A DNA stretch of 64,000 bases from Hemerocallis citrina (Eukaryota > Streptophyta > Magnoliopsida > Asparagales > Asphodelaceae): positions 35,695,994-35,759,993 of the forward strand of contig CM030359.1 in assembly GCA_017893485.1 (NCBI GenBank), written 5' to 3'. Made by a program: the position numbers and the translations under genes. The notes below the pieces were generated by a model that made no database searches, was not told the origin of the DNA, and was given only the letters and a program-made list of their open reading frames with translations. Positions 1 to 11,744 of the stretch are shown here, one piece after another; within the stretch, counting starts at the first letter, position 1, and every line of letters begins with the position of its first letter.

Positions 1-629
1 CAAGAGAATATTTACAAAAAATTCGTCTCTTGCAAGTGTGTTTTAAAAGGGATTTTTTCCGTTGCTAATGAACTATTGCTACAGAGATCTGCAAGATACT
101 GATTCCCTTGCAATTGCTATATCGCGAATGCAATTGCACACATTTTTTCTTCATTACTGATTATATTTAAATGGCTTAACCAAATTTACAAATTAAAATA
201 ATGTATTTTGACAATGAAGAACATATAATTATTTCACATATTGATTCACACAATTATATAAAGAAAACACAATAATGCAAAATAAATTTGAATATTATAT
301 AATTCAGAACATTCTCATTACAAAATTTTTTGTTTATTTCATAGTGCCAAAACAACAATACATTCTAGAAGAAAAGATAAGTTGTGAAACTCCAAGAAAC
401 AAAATTAAATGTTTTCAAAATAACTTTTAACCCGCTACTGCTTCCATGTATCCCCAACTTCACTTTTCACGTAAGGTCTTCTACATGTTCCTCATTACCC
501 ACTGTCTCATAGTCATCGCCACTACATATAGACTACATGAAAAAGAAACAATACAAAATTAGAACTCGTTATTCAATATATATAGATAATAATATATTAT
601 CCAATTGAGGCAATTAAATATATAGCTAC

Positions 630-3600
630 CTCTTGTCGTATTTGACTATTGGATGAGTCGACAGTAGTATATTCCAACCTTTGTTTCAAGGCTTCCATTT
701 TATCAGGATGCAGCTCACAAAAGAAGTCCATAAGAACTTGATTTTGTATTGCCAACTTGTCACACTTTTTGAACAAAGATTTAACAGTTGATTCTTCTTG
801 TATCCTTTTATCTATTTTTGATGCCGATGAGAGAGAACCAACATCATCTTCCTTTCTATTTCTCAGAATTTTTGTTCCTTTAAGTCTACTGCGGCTCTTC
901 TTTGGACTGCCAAACACACTGTAGACGCACCTATCTTGAACTTCTTGGGGCAGCTTTGATGGATCTGGATTTTCAAAACCTTGTAACTTGAGTGCAGCTT
1001 GTTTGACAGAAAAAGTCAAAGCATCCTAAAATAAGAAAATGAATAATTGATATACATGCCACAATAAGAATCATCACAAAAATATTGAAGAAAGCAAATC
1101 TTACCACCATAATGAGGTTCTTGTTCTTCTTTGTTTCATTCTTATATTCTTTGTTAAATGTTCCATATGATATCTTCGCAATTTGGTCGACAGTCAACTT
1201 ATCGACTTTTAATTTTTTCTTCTGAAAAAAAATACTTAATTTGAAGGTTATAAATTTGTAGATATAATTGGAAGGAAGAGAAAATGAGAATTTTAATGTT
1301 TCTCTTACCAGCTTATACTCCGTCTGCGCATACGAACTTGATCCCAAGTGATGATCAAAATCATTTGATAGTCAATTTCTGCTGCACTGCAATGATTTTT
1401 TCTGCGAAAATTTACAAAATATGTAATGCACAGAAGTACAATAATGCTCAGAAAGAAGGCTGATAGAAGTCACATTTAATTAAGAACTACATCAAATTCT
1501 GAACTATTAAATGTTCCTACAGTTGTGAACTATTAAATTCTGAATTACAGCAAATTCTGAACTACAGCAATACTAAGGAAAGAGGAAATAACGTAAGCTA
1601 TTAAAGGTACACAAATAGCATAGCACACTGTACTATTTAAAAGTTAAAATGGTAAATAGATACACTTATTTTGAGCTATTTTGCACTTGTATGGTGAGCA
1701 TTTCCTATAGCAAGCGACAAAAGTAACAAAACTCCATTCTTTCAACATATCAAACTATTAAATTCTGAGCATTTCCTATAGCAAGCTACAAAACTCCATT
1801 CTGAACTATTAAATTCTGAACTACAGCAAATTCTGAACTACAACAATACTAAGGAAAGAGGAAATAACGTAAGCTATTAAAGGTATACAAATAGCATAGC
1901 ACACTGTACTATTTAAAAGTTAAAATGGTAAATAGATACACTTATTTTGAGCTATTTTGCACTTGTATGGTGAGCATTTCCTATAGCAAGCTACAAAACT
2001 CCATTCTTTCAACATATCAAACTACTTTCAATCAGGACATGTACATGTAAATGTATTAGCTAGCTTATTGTGTAGTAAATACAGTTGAGAACCATCATGG
2101 CTCGGGATAAGTTAAATCAACAAAATTGGTCGTCCTTTTTTTTTCTTTCAAAATTCACTGCAGAATCACTAGTCAAAATAATATTATCCAGTACCAGGAA
2201 GCATTTTCAATCAAAATGAGGTTGATTAATGATTATAGAGCATTAACGCTCCATAAAATATTTGAAAATAGTTCATGGCAATCTATGAGTGGCATCACCC
2301 CTCTCTAATATAATACCAATTTGTTGGCCAACTATGAATAATGATGTGGCTTTCCAAGAATCTATGTAGGCTAGTTCTCAAATTCAAATCCCCCTAAACT
2401 AAATGGAAACGTAGAAGAAGGTTAACAAGTAAAGAATAAATTGTAAGTGGGATTACATTCAACTCTGAGGCACAAAATAAAAGGGCATTTGATAGGAAAA
2501 CATCCATAAAAAAACTGATTTTTTTAATAAAGATATTGATGTGCAGATTTCTAGATATGCAGGTTTTCATTTCCTTTGAGCTAGTAAATCAAGGGAATTA
2601 GTAACACAAGTAGGCATATAATTATATAAAAACCAAATGAGAATGCAGCAAAGAGATGGGTAAATGAACGAACAGATATAGGAATTGATTCTTTCCTTTT
2701 TATTGCAAACAATCAGATAGATAGCTTGTAACTTGTCAACTGATAGCGAAAGAATTAATTTGAACAGGAACATAAATACAGAATGAAAGAAAGAAATAAA
2801 AAAAAATGATATAGGAAAAAACAAATAGCACCTATTGTCCAAAAGCTTGAGTTTGAACATTGTCATAGATATAGTAGATTAGAAATCAGACCACATAGAG
2901 AAACACATTTCCTATAGCTGAAACTAAATTTCCATACAATTAAGAAGTTCCATAGCTGAAACTTCTGCTATGGTTCTGGCCATTCTGCATGAGTGTATAT
3001 ATGGAGTCTTGTATAAGTATATATGTACTTCACAACCTCTTGGTTGTGTCGACTTCAATGCGTGAAAGCATAGAAAGACTGCGAGGTTGTAAGGCTTTGA
3101 AGCATGAAATTACATGCAAGAGAAAAATTCAGTGATTTGTCAGAATAAGGCATATATAGCTACAATTCAAAATCAATTCTTCGTCCTTCTTATTTATTGC
3201 CAAAGACTCATTACAACAACAAAAAATTGCATAAATATCAAGGCCATTAGCCAAAACAAATGATAGAAATATTGGAAGTATACCTGTGAGGCCACCGACT
3301 CCCAATAATATGAACATGCTGAAAACTGAATTGCATCTACCCGAGGATCAAATCGCCTGAACCGTTCCCAATCATCATTGTATTTAAGAAAATGGGAATG
3401 CAATCTAGTCTTCCAGCACCCTAGCATACCCTGAATTTTAGTTTGAAATACATACTCCCATGCTTTCGGATTTTTGTCCATAACATAGAATTTCTGCAAA
3501 CACGAGAGATGACACTTGGTATTTATATAAAGATCAATATAAAATCGACAAATAGAAGTTCTTTGCTTAATATTACCAAAAGAATTCACCATGTAGCTTC

Positions 3601-4524
3601 TAATCTGCTAAAAGGTTGATGCAACCAACCAACTGCAATAGTGAATAGATCTGATCGCTTGGCTAGAATTCCTAGATAGTTGTTGAAGCGGTTACCCCAC
3701 TTACCAATCGGCTGGCCTAACTCGTTCCATTTTAAAACTACCCTTTGACCATTACAGGGTCTCTTTTGCTGGATTATTACCTGTTCGTCCTCTTTTTGGG
3801 GGCCTCATCAAAGCTATGCAAAATATGTAACTTTTTGCATCAATTAAACTATAACATAGCCATATGTAGGATGACAATTAATAGTTCAAAAAGATTGAGA
3901 ATTGCATGTAACATGCTTACCCGTGTGTCGTACTCTCTCCGCCTTGGCACTCTCATAGCGATTAACGTACATTTGTCTATTCTGCCTCCAATACGCCACA
4001 GCTTTCGGTACATTTTTTTTCCTACTTTCTTGATCAATGAGAGCGAGTGGTGGTAGCGGTAGAGATAAAATCTCATTTATTGCAATGCCCGGTAGAAACT
4101 CATCATCACTATCATCATCTGATTTATCCGCTTCTGGTATTTCTCCATCTACTCGTGCAAACTCCTCAATAGTCTCCGGAAGAACATCATCTGCACAAAT
4201 TTAGGAATAACATTTAATAGAAGTAATCAAATCATAAAAACTGTAATTAACACGAAGAATAAGATAAAAATACGCTAATATCCACCTATTCTTCTTAAAC
4301 TAGCTTCAATTGTAGGGTCCCTCATCTGTCAATAAATATTAATGTCCAAGAGTTAGTCACTTTAGAATAACCTCATATGAGAAGTACAAACAAAGTCAAT
4401 GAAAACTAAACAAACCACTGATCTAGATAGTAAGTAAACAACAATATAAATGCCAAGTTTAATGAAAGTACCTGCAGGCTATACTGTAATGGATCAGAAC
4501 AGTCAGAATACAACCAAATAGAGT
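630..4524 (-). CDS. Second CACTA gene (TNPA/Transposase_24-like), multi-exon
   Basis: No single long frame exists, but a chain of open exons bounded by good splice signals reads on the minus strand: 4524-4472, 4325-4286, 4190-3921 (acidic, Asp/Glu-rich, then basic), 3493-about 3342 (Trp-rich, with WEYVF, CWKTRL and WERFRR), 1221-1105 (Lys-rich), 1025-630 (mixed charge, heptad-like). More exons probably lie between 3340 and 1222. In CACTA elements the gene downstream of TNP2 encodes a protein that binds subterminal repeats, and the position, charge pattern and Trp/Arg-rich block fit the plant Transposase_24 group. That family name is inferred from context and weak resemblance, not from a clear motif. 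No nonsense codon was seen in these exons, but 1222-3340 was not fully resolved. Confidence 0.45.
1528..2030. repeat. Tandem duplication, period about 276 bp
   Basis: Two adjacent copies of an AT-rich unit, inside a probable intron of the second CACTA gene. The block around 1571 (tactaaggaaagagg) recurs at 1847, and the match runs for about 200 bp through the gcacactgtactatttaaaa stretch with few differences. A short imperfect repeat of attctgaactacagcaa marks the junction. Confidence 0.85.
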
Positions 4525-4735
4525 CTGCAACAATAAAAATGTCAAGTTTAACAAAAATAAAAAATGTCAACTTACTGTCCAAATACAGTCCATACAGTAC
4601 TTTTGGGCCACAACATCATTGCTTATAGAAAAATATCAATGTAGTTCAGAAGGTTAATATCACACATAAACAACAAAAGATCTCTCTAATCAATGAAGTT
4701 CTTAAAAGTTAATAATAACTGAAACAGTTGATGCC

Positions 4736-7700
4736 CTACTGTTCTACTCCAACTTTTTTGTTTCTCTTCATTGTTGATGAAACATTTGCCTCTATAACTT
4801 CACTATCAATTTCTGGCCTCACCAAGGAGATATCACCATCAAGTTGGATGTTCTGCGAGAAGGAAAAATTTTGAACAGGATCAACAGCTCCTTCGATCTC
4901 TATTGGCCCATCTTCTTCATCATCAACAATATTACCACTATCTGGTATATCAAATACAGCTCTAGATGGCCTTCTCAAGACTACCCACATATTTGGATAT
5001 ATAGGATCTTCGATGTAAAAACATTGTTCTGCTTGATTTGCAAACATGAATTTATCATCTGTACATATTTCTTTCTTCAAATTCACAAGCTGAAAACCAT
5101 ACTCATCCTTGGATTTTTGCATTTTGCACCAACACACTTTGAACATTATGTATTTATATTCTTGTTGATGTCCATAATATATCTCCACAATATCTTCAAG
5201 CTGACCACAGTACATCACATTACCTTCACGAGGATTTTTATCTTTATTGCTTGAATAACATCTTTGGGTAAAGACCTGAACAATCCCATTATTTTGGGTT
5301 GTTCTCTTTTCTTCCAGAGAAGTTATATGAAACTTGAAACCATTAACACAATACCCGCCATACCTATTCACCCATGAAAGTGGACCTCTTGAAAGAGAAA
5401 CAACTAGATCTGAGACAAGTTCTCCTTCAGTGACTAGGTACTCAACCTAACATGAAATAAGTAGAGTAATTTCAGTTAATCATATCTTTCCATGCACACA
5501 CACACACATACAGAAATGAAGTAGGCTTAAGGATAGATTTATATAATTATACGTGACTTTGAAGCCAACATGGAAAATCCTTTCTGTGAATACGATCAAT
5601 CGCCCTTGTTGCACTTTTTCCCCTATATTTCTTTCTCAATTCTTCGATGTGTTTACTACAAAAAATAATAATGATAACTTGTTAAAGAATAACATTCTAT
5701 ATAATCATAAAAACTCTAAACTATATATAAGGGTATAGTGAACGCACTTTCGGAAGATATCTATTTCTTCAACATTATTTAACACATATGCATGTGCTTG
5801 CTCCAACATTTCTCTAGGGTAATGTGTATCCTCCTCAATGAAAGAAAACAATGGACCCTCTGCATTTCAGACTGGACGGTTTAGCCTTGTTTCCACATCA
5901 TGCAAATAACGTGAAACAAAGTTTAAGCATTCGTTTGCTAAATAATTTTCAGCTATTGAACCTTCAGGGCATGCTCGATTATGAACTTGTTTTTTCATAA
6001 ACCCCAAATACCTAGAAACAAGAAACAATCAAAAATTTATAAGTACATGTACACATGTTTCTAAGTATAATATAAAATTTTAAAATTAGGTTTATAGTCT
6101 TTAGTACCTTTCAATGGGATACATCCATCGATATTGGACAGGATCACCTACCTTAGCCTCTGCAACTAAATGTACTGTAAGGTGTACCATGATTGTGAAA
6201 AAAGATGGTGGAAAAAACACTTCTAACTTGCACATAGTCTCTAATACTTGTTGCTCTAGCTCCTCAAACTCTGATACATCAATAACTTTTGAGCACAACT
6301 TATTAAAAAAGCCACAAAACTCTATCAACACTTTAGCAACTTCAGATTTCATGTTATGCCGGAGTGCAACAGGTATTAGTTGATGCAGTAGTATATGGCA
6401 ATCATGTGTATTGAGGTTTGGAATTTTCCTATCTTGAACCTGTACATTATTGGAAATATTTGAAGAATAGCCATCTGGAGATTTCACTGATTTAAGCACC
6501 TGACAAAATCTCTGCATCTCTTCTTTTGACATGGTGATTACTGATGAGGGCAATTGAAACCTGTTATCCCCAATATCTACCGCTTGAAGGCTCCTACGTA
6601 TATCCATGTCCGTCAAATCTCGACAAGCCCTTAAATCATCCTTTGATTTCTTTGAATCTTGCAGGAGCGTAGATAATATATTGTCACATATGTTTTTCTC
6701 TATATGCATTACATCCAAGTTATGTCTAATTTTAAGATTCTTCCAACATGGCAAGCGAAAGAATATACTTATTTTGTTCCACCCTGCCGACAATTTTTGC
6801 GCATTTTCATTGTTACTTATTCTCTTGCCTCTCTTCCGTTTCTTCTCCTGAACTGCATTGTCTGGCTTGAAACGATCTTTTCCAAAAGTCACATTTGGAA
6901 AGCCCCCTAGCTGTTGGAAAATGTCAGCTCCAGACATCTGTATTGGTGCTATCCGTCTTTCAACTGTTCCATCAAACTTATTCTTATTTTGACGGAATGG
7001 ATGATGTGATGGCAGCCACCTTCGATGACACCAAAAGCAAAACTTGCGACTATAAGTGAGACGCTTCCCTTCGTAATCTGTTGCACAAATAGGACATGCA
7101 AATCTACCCTTAGTTGACCAACCAGAAAGATTACCATAAGCAGGAAAATCATTTATAGTCCAAAGCACAGCTGCATGCATTTTAAATTCTTTCTTAGTGT
7201 AAGCATCGAATGTTTTAACACCAATCTCCCATAGAATATTTAGTTCATCAATAAGTGGCTCCAGAAACACGTCAATGTCATTCCCAGGAGCATATTTCCC
7301 AGGAATCAATAAAGATAGAAATATGTATGGTTGCTTCATACACATCCATGGAGGTAAATTATATGGCATAGGCAACACAGGCCATGTAGACCATGATGAG
7401 CTCATTAAACCAAAAGGGTTGAACCCATCGCTTGCCAAACCCAATCTGACATTTCTTGAATCTTCAGCAAATTTTGTATACAAACGATCTAGGTGCTTCC
7501 ACGCCTCTGAGTCAGCCGGATGTCGTAGTTTGCCATCATCGATACGACATTCGGAATGCCACCTCATTTCCTTAGCAATATCTTTGGACATATACAATCT
7601 TTGCAATCTGCTTATGATAGGAAAATGACGAAGAACCTTAGCCGCCACATTCGTTTGATTTGCCCCCTCTTCAGACGTACTTGCAACTGCAGTACGCTTG

Positions 7701-8458
7701 TTCTTTTTCCACCTAGATACCTTGCACTTTGGACATTCAACCAGGTCATTATACTCCTTATAATATAGAATACAGCCATTTGGACACGCATCAATCTTGT
7801 TGTACTCTAGGCCTAGTGTCGCAAGAATCTTTTTAGCATCATAATATGATTTGGGTAAGCTCTCTTGCCCATTGGGGATTACTCTGCGAAGTAAATCAAG
7901 AAGCATCTCAAAATGTTTTATGGACATCCCACTTATAGTTTGGAGATGGAAAAGTCTAACCATAAATGAAAGCCTAGAAAATTCAGTGCAACCATCATGT
8001 AAGTTTCGCTCATTGTCCTCTGGTAGTTTCAGAAGCTCATTAAAATCTCCGAAGTCTTGATTTTGAGATGCTTCTCCTCCATGTGCCATGTCATCATCAA
8101 CATAGGTTGCAGCCATTATGTCGTCCAACATCACATTTATGTCGTCAATCCTTTCAATCTCTGCTTGAACTGTTTCCTCGTCTATGTTATGAGCATCCAT
8201 TCCTTCTCCATGATAATCCCAAAAAATGTAGTCCTTACTGAACCCAAACATCAATAAATGTTCACGTACTACTTCTTGATCCTCTAATGTTCTATTCAAA
8301 CAATGTACACATGGACAATATATTTTTCCTGTCTCCGAACGATAAGGATTTTCATCAGCATATTTCAAGAATGCCACTACACCTTCTTCATATAGTTGAT
8401 TCTTAAACCTGTCTTTCTTAAGTATACTAATGAATGACTTGTCTGGAAGAATTCTCAT
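4736..8458 (-). pseudogene. CACTA transposase TNP2-type, four exons, one nonsense codon
   Basis: Transposase of a CACTA element. Exon 1 (8458-6108, 783 codons) starts at ATG right after an acceptor and carries an N-terminal transposase-associated zinc region (CPCVHCLN near residue 50), the Transposase_21 core (CPNGCILYYKE, CPKCKVSRWKK, the NDFPAYGNLSGWSTKG block) and then DUF4218 up to the PIER motif at its end. Exons 2 (6011-5748) and 3 (5655-5553) join in frame, and exon 4 (5446-4736) holds DUF4216 (CVNGFKFHI near its start) and ends at a TAG/TAA-type stop after a Lys-rich tail. All junctions use GT..AG with open frames across them. Exon 2 has an in-frame TGA at 5867-5869, so this copy is probably inactive unless the codon is skipped. 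Confidence 0.85.
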
Positions 8459-9029
8459 CTGAAAGTTTACAGCATTTATTATTAGTTATATAATCAAACT
8501 ATTTGCAAGTGCATACATAATTAGAGTCTCATTCTTTCAAAAACTTTTTGGTACACACATGAAATCTAGTTAGAAAGTGCAGTGAACTATTTCTGTAATG
8601 GTGTTATTAACAAGCTTTTAATGGTGTATTTCTATTAGTCTATATGCACATTAGTAAGCACACATATAAACACTACATTACATCTATGCAGTATACAAAT
8701 TACAGGAAACAACAAACAATTGAGGACAACGAAATAGAAAAGCACAACCACAACAAAAAGCTCAATAAAATATGATCATTGTTTACATCAAAAGTATGAT
8801 ACCCTTCTTTTATGGCTTAATAAAAGAAATAAAATTTCCACAAAAAAAACCCAAACTTGTTCATAGGCATTGTAAAGAAATAAAATATGACGCATGGAAC
8901 CATTGATTCACACTATGCGTCATAATCTACACACTACACCTTAAAAGGCATTGTAAAGACATGTGTATTAGTTATTCATTCACACCATGCGTCATAATTT
9001 TTTGTGCTTGCAAATAATCCATTATTATT

Positions 9030-9048
9030 GCAAGGTTTTCTACTAGTG
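9030..9048 (-). repeat. CACTA-type terminal inverted repeat end
   Basis: Read on the minus strand this begins CACTAGTAGAAAACC, the classic plant CACTA terminus. It is followed by TGCAA and ATGACGCAT-type subterminal boxes (8890-9015). The partner end was not found between 8460 and 9030. It is either the true right end of the large element or the end of a small nested non-autonomous copy. Confidence 0.6.
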
Positions 9049-9615
9049 GTTATTTCTTATAAGTAATGTGAATATACATATGCCAAACTATATGAATACT
9101 TTAAATATGTCATCTGTTTATATTCAATAAAGATATCTAGGAGTTATGCATTATCATGAGTTGTATAGATGCATTATTTAGTTTCAAGTAATATGTATAA
9201 GAGTTACACAGTTACTACCTCTATATATAGACTTCCATTCCTTCACCAAATCAAATAAATCAAAGATTTCACTTGGATGTAGAACAAAATAAATGTTTCC
9301 CAGGTAATATAGAATAGGGCATGGTTGTGTAGATAAAATTCACTTTGATTAACAGATGATAGTTCATACTTTTTTTTTGAAAAAGTTTTATTTTGTTGTT
9401 GAGTATTTTTTAAGGATATAAAACTTGAAAAGTAAACATGCATTACTAGATTTTTTCGCTATGACAGACATTAGATATTTGAAAGAGAATAAGAGTTGCG
9501 CTAAGACATTTCATCAAATCTGACGAGAACATTAAACCTTTGAACCACTGAGTTGAGTTGTAGCTCAAATGGTGAGAAGTTGGGATGGATAAAGGGATGT
9601 ATAAATACTTTTTTA

Positions 9616-9704
9616 CCATATATATATGGCACATCCATGCGTTTTATTTTGATATATGTGCCATATTTATCTGTGTTGTTTATATGTTTACCATATATAT
9701 ATGG
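9616..9704. repeat. Two copies of a perfect CCATATATATATGG palindrome
   Basis: The 14-bp palindrome occurs at 9616-9629 and 9691-9704, both times preceded by tta and followed by cacatcc. A partial third copy (ccatatacag) lies near 9728. The two copies are exactly 75 bp apart. Confidence 0.85.
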
Positions 9705-10758
9705 CACATCCTTATATATATTTTTTACCATATACAGATAAATAATTATCCAATGACGATAAACTGAAGTGTGAAACATAATCTAATGGAAAGTGTTATA
9801 TGCAGATCTCTAAGCATATATATGTTTGTTGCTCATGCTAGTAATTAATCTCAGTGTGGTTACGCAAATTTCATACTACTATTTGTTTTATCTAATGAAA
9901 TGTATTCAGGATAATTTAGGCTATAGGACTAATTTATGATTTAGTAAACTACAGTAAATAAACAGAAAGTTAGTAATATCTACAGATGTCCATTTTAAGG
10001 ATAATGTTTATATTGCATAAATTTTACTTAATAGGAGAACCTGAATAAAATATATTAATATTGTGGAAACTAATGTTAGTTCTACCTTCTCATCTTGACA
10101 TTATGCTACAAACTCTCCTACCCTCTGTCTAGTTGCCATGGAACTGAGATTTAAATTCATACCTCTTTAGCTAATATAACTTATATATGTAACTCTTCAC
10201 TCCATAGCAGGATGTGGGCTAAGACACTTCAGTATATAAATGCACTTGTATATCTAACAGAATATACGAATGACCATCCATGAAAGGGGACTTCAAAGTA
10301 TTAGCATTGTCACAATAGGTCATGGTCACTTGACAGTCCAAATTTACCATCTAAAACATCCATCTTGCACTTTATTGAGTATCTTGGAGACTTGGAGCTC
10401 TAGTATATACAATGATTAATTAACAGGTTGGAGAAAAAAGAAGAGCTAACGAACGATTTTTTTTCTTCTTTACCTGAAGAAAGTGGTGCATTAGTGTTCT
10501 TCACTATCCGAATCATATATACACACAGTTAAATTATAACTTATATGATATACTATCACTTTGATCTTGCTTTATTAACTAAATTTGGTTATCGTAAATA
10601 TTACAGTTACTCAAAGGCCTAAGTGTTTCTGATCATCAAAATTTCATTTTTATTCTTTTTACAAATTAAGAAATAGGGCAAGTGTTGCAAGCAATCTGTA
10701 ACAAAAAAGAGAAGAAAAACAACTTTCAAGATATCTGAATGAGTACTTCATCAATTAC

Positions 10759-10925
10759 CTTGGAGCGGCGACGAGGAATAGGGGCGACGAAGAGCGGCGA
10801 ACGAAGAGCGGGTAGGGGCGACGAAGAGCGGCGAACGAAGAGCGGGTAGGGGCGACGAAGAGCGGCGAGGAGCGGCGAAGAAGAGCGGGGAGGAGCGGCG
10901 ACGAAGAGGCTGGATGAAGAAAGTT
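10759..10925 (-). other. GC-rich leader exon candidate with 34-bp tandem repeats
   Basis: This CpG-rich island stands out from AT-rich surroundings. It contains about two and a half copies of a 34-bp unit (gggcgacgaagagcggcgaa...), then degenerate gagcggcgac units. It ends, on the minus strand, in a consensus splice donor (AAG|GTAATT). En/Spm elements have a GC-rich, mostly untranslated first exon that is a target of methylation control; this position and composition match. The transcription start is unknown. Confidence 0.5.
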
Positions 10926-11279
10926 GCGATTTTGGTGGGATGCGGGCGTGGGGGTTGGGGGAGGGGGGGCGAAATCAGGGTTATGTTTTGGGGGTTTTTT
11001 ATTCTTTTTGTTCTTTTTATTCTTTTTGGTGGGATTTCGCGCGGGTTTTGGTGGGATTTCGTGCGGGTTTTTTATTCTTTTTGTTCCGCCTTTCGATTTT
11101 GGCCCGGGAAAGTTAAAAAAATGTGTTTATTGGTTTTTTTTTCTTTTTACCCGCTCAGTATTTGAAAAGTGAGAATAATTTTTTAACATGAAATTGTTAG
11201 GTGGCAAAATTATCTATGTAATGCACGTGTTTATATCTAATTTATTTTTAAAAATAAATATTTTATTACTACTTTGGTA

Positions 11280-11440
11280 ATGGAGTATTGTTTGTTGCAA
11301 TTGTTCCCTTGTAATTGTCAACACTTGCAACAGTTGAATAAAATCTCTTGCGGATGTCAAAATATTTGCAATGAATGGGTTTGTTGTGAGTAATTTGTTG
11401 TTGATAGTAACAACTACAAGGAATTTTTGGTGCTTGCAAA
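11280..11440. repeat. CACTA subterminal region, right side
   Basis: This stretch is rich in TTGCAA/TTGCGG-type short motifs in both orientations. It includes TTTTTGGTGCTTGCAAATAATC, which has a close relative at 8995-9020 just inside the CACTA terminus at 9048. The expected terminal CACTA is missing because a LINE 3' end starts at about 11,448. Between 10,926 and 11,280 are a duplicated ggtgggatttcg unit (near 11,030 and 11,050) and low-complexity T-rich DNA. Confidence 0.5.
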
Positions 11441-11447
11441 TAATCTA

Positions 11448-11740
11448 ATGAGGAGTATGATGATGAGGAGGTGGAGATAGGACCTACTCTCGATTGAGCA
11501 TCACCGTTTAGTGTCCCACCTCCAGGGTTTTGTTCGAGGGAGCTATTATGTTATGTTACGTTTGTCTGCTTGTTGCGTTCATGATACCGTTATTGTACCC
11601 ACCCTCCCATGTTAGTTAGAGGTCGTATGTTTTATTTCTTGTCGTGTTATTTCTTTTGATGTATATTGTCTAGTATCCTGAATTTATTTTTTTAACTCCT
11701 TATTAATGAAATATGATGGTCATATTTTACATTTTTGTTT
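11448..11740 (+). mobile_element. 5'-truncated LINE, 3' end only
   Basis: The first codons encode an acidic C-terminus (DDEEVEIGPTLD, then TGA at 11,495-11,497) that matches the last residues of the LINE at 13,814. The following 3' UTR also matches, including TTATTAATGAAA near the end. Only the last 15 codons and the UTR remain, the usual result of incomplete target-primed reverse transcription. No clean poly(A) or target duplication was confirmed. It belongs to the same family as the LINE 2 kb away but lies in the opposite orientation. Confidence 0.8.
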
Positions 11741-11744
11741 CATC

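Larger units (their letters stand above)
8459..10758 (-). other. Probable long first intron of TNP2 gene; AT-rich, no gene
   Basis: On the minus strand a donor (CCAAG|GTAATT at 10,758) and an acceptor (TTTCAG|ATG at 8459) bracket 2.3 kb of AT-rich sequence without a credible reading frame. It contains paired ATGCGTCAT-type boxes near 8890-8990, a CACTA-type terminus at 9030-9048 and two copies of a palindrome near 9616 and 9691. A long first intron is known in En/Spm-type elements; its use here is inferred from splice signals only. Confidence 0.45.
1..11440 (-). mobile_element. CACTA (En/Spm-type) DNA transposon, left end outside window
   Basis: A large CACTA element read on the minus strand. 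Seen: a TNP2-type transposase gene with the plant DUF4218 and DUF4216 modules, a second multi-exon gene downstream, and a GC-rich leader upstream. Short TTGCAA-type subterminal motifs occur both at the left edge (about 30-150) and at the right (about 11,280-11,440), sharing a TTCCCTTG(C/T)AATTG box in the same orientation. The left terminal repeat is not in the window. The right terminus is not clean: the sequence changes to a LINE 3' end at about 11,448. A CACTA-type end at 9030-9048 leaves an alternative, that the element ends there and DNA to its right is something else. I prefer the longer extent because of the splice donor at 10,758 and the shared subterminal motifs. Confidence 0.7.

Noticed and set aside
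3745..4056. Plus-strand 103-residue frame
   Set aside because: Overlaps an exon of the minus-strand CACTA gene; no domain.
9501..9779. Frames around 9,500-9,780 with VPYIYG repeats
   Set aside because: They read the duplicated AT palindromes; low complexity, no coding signature.
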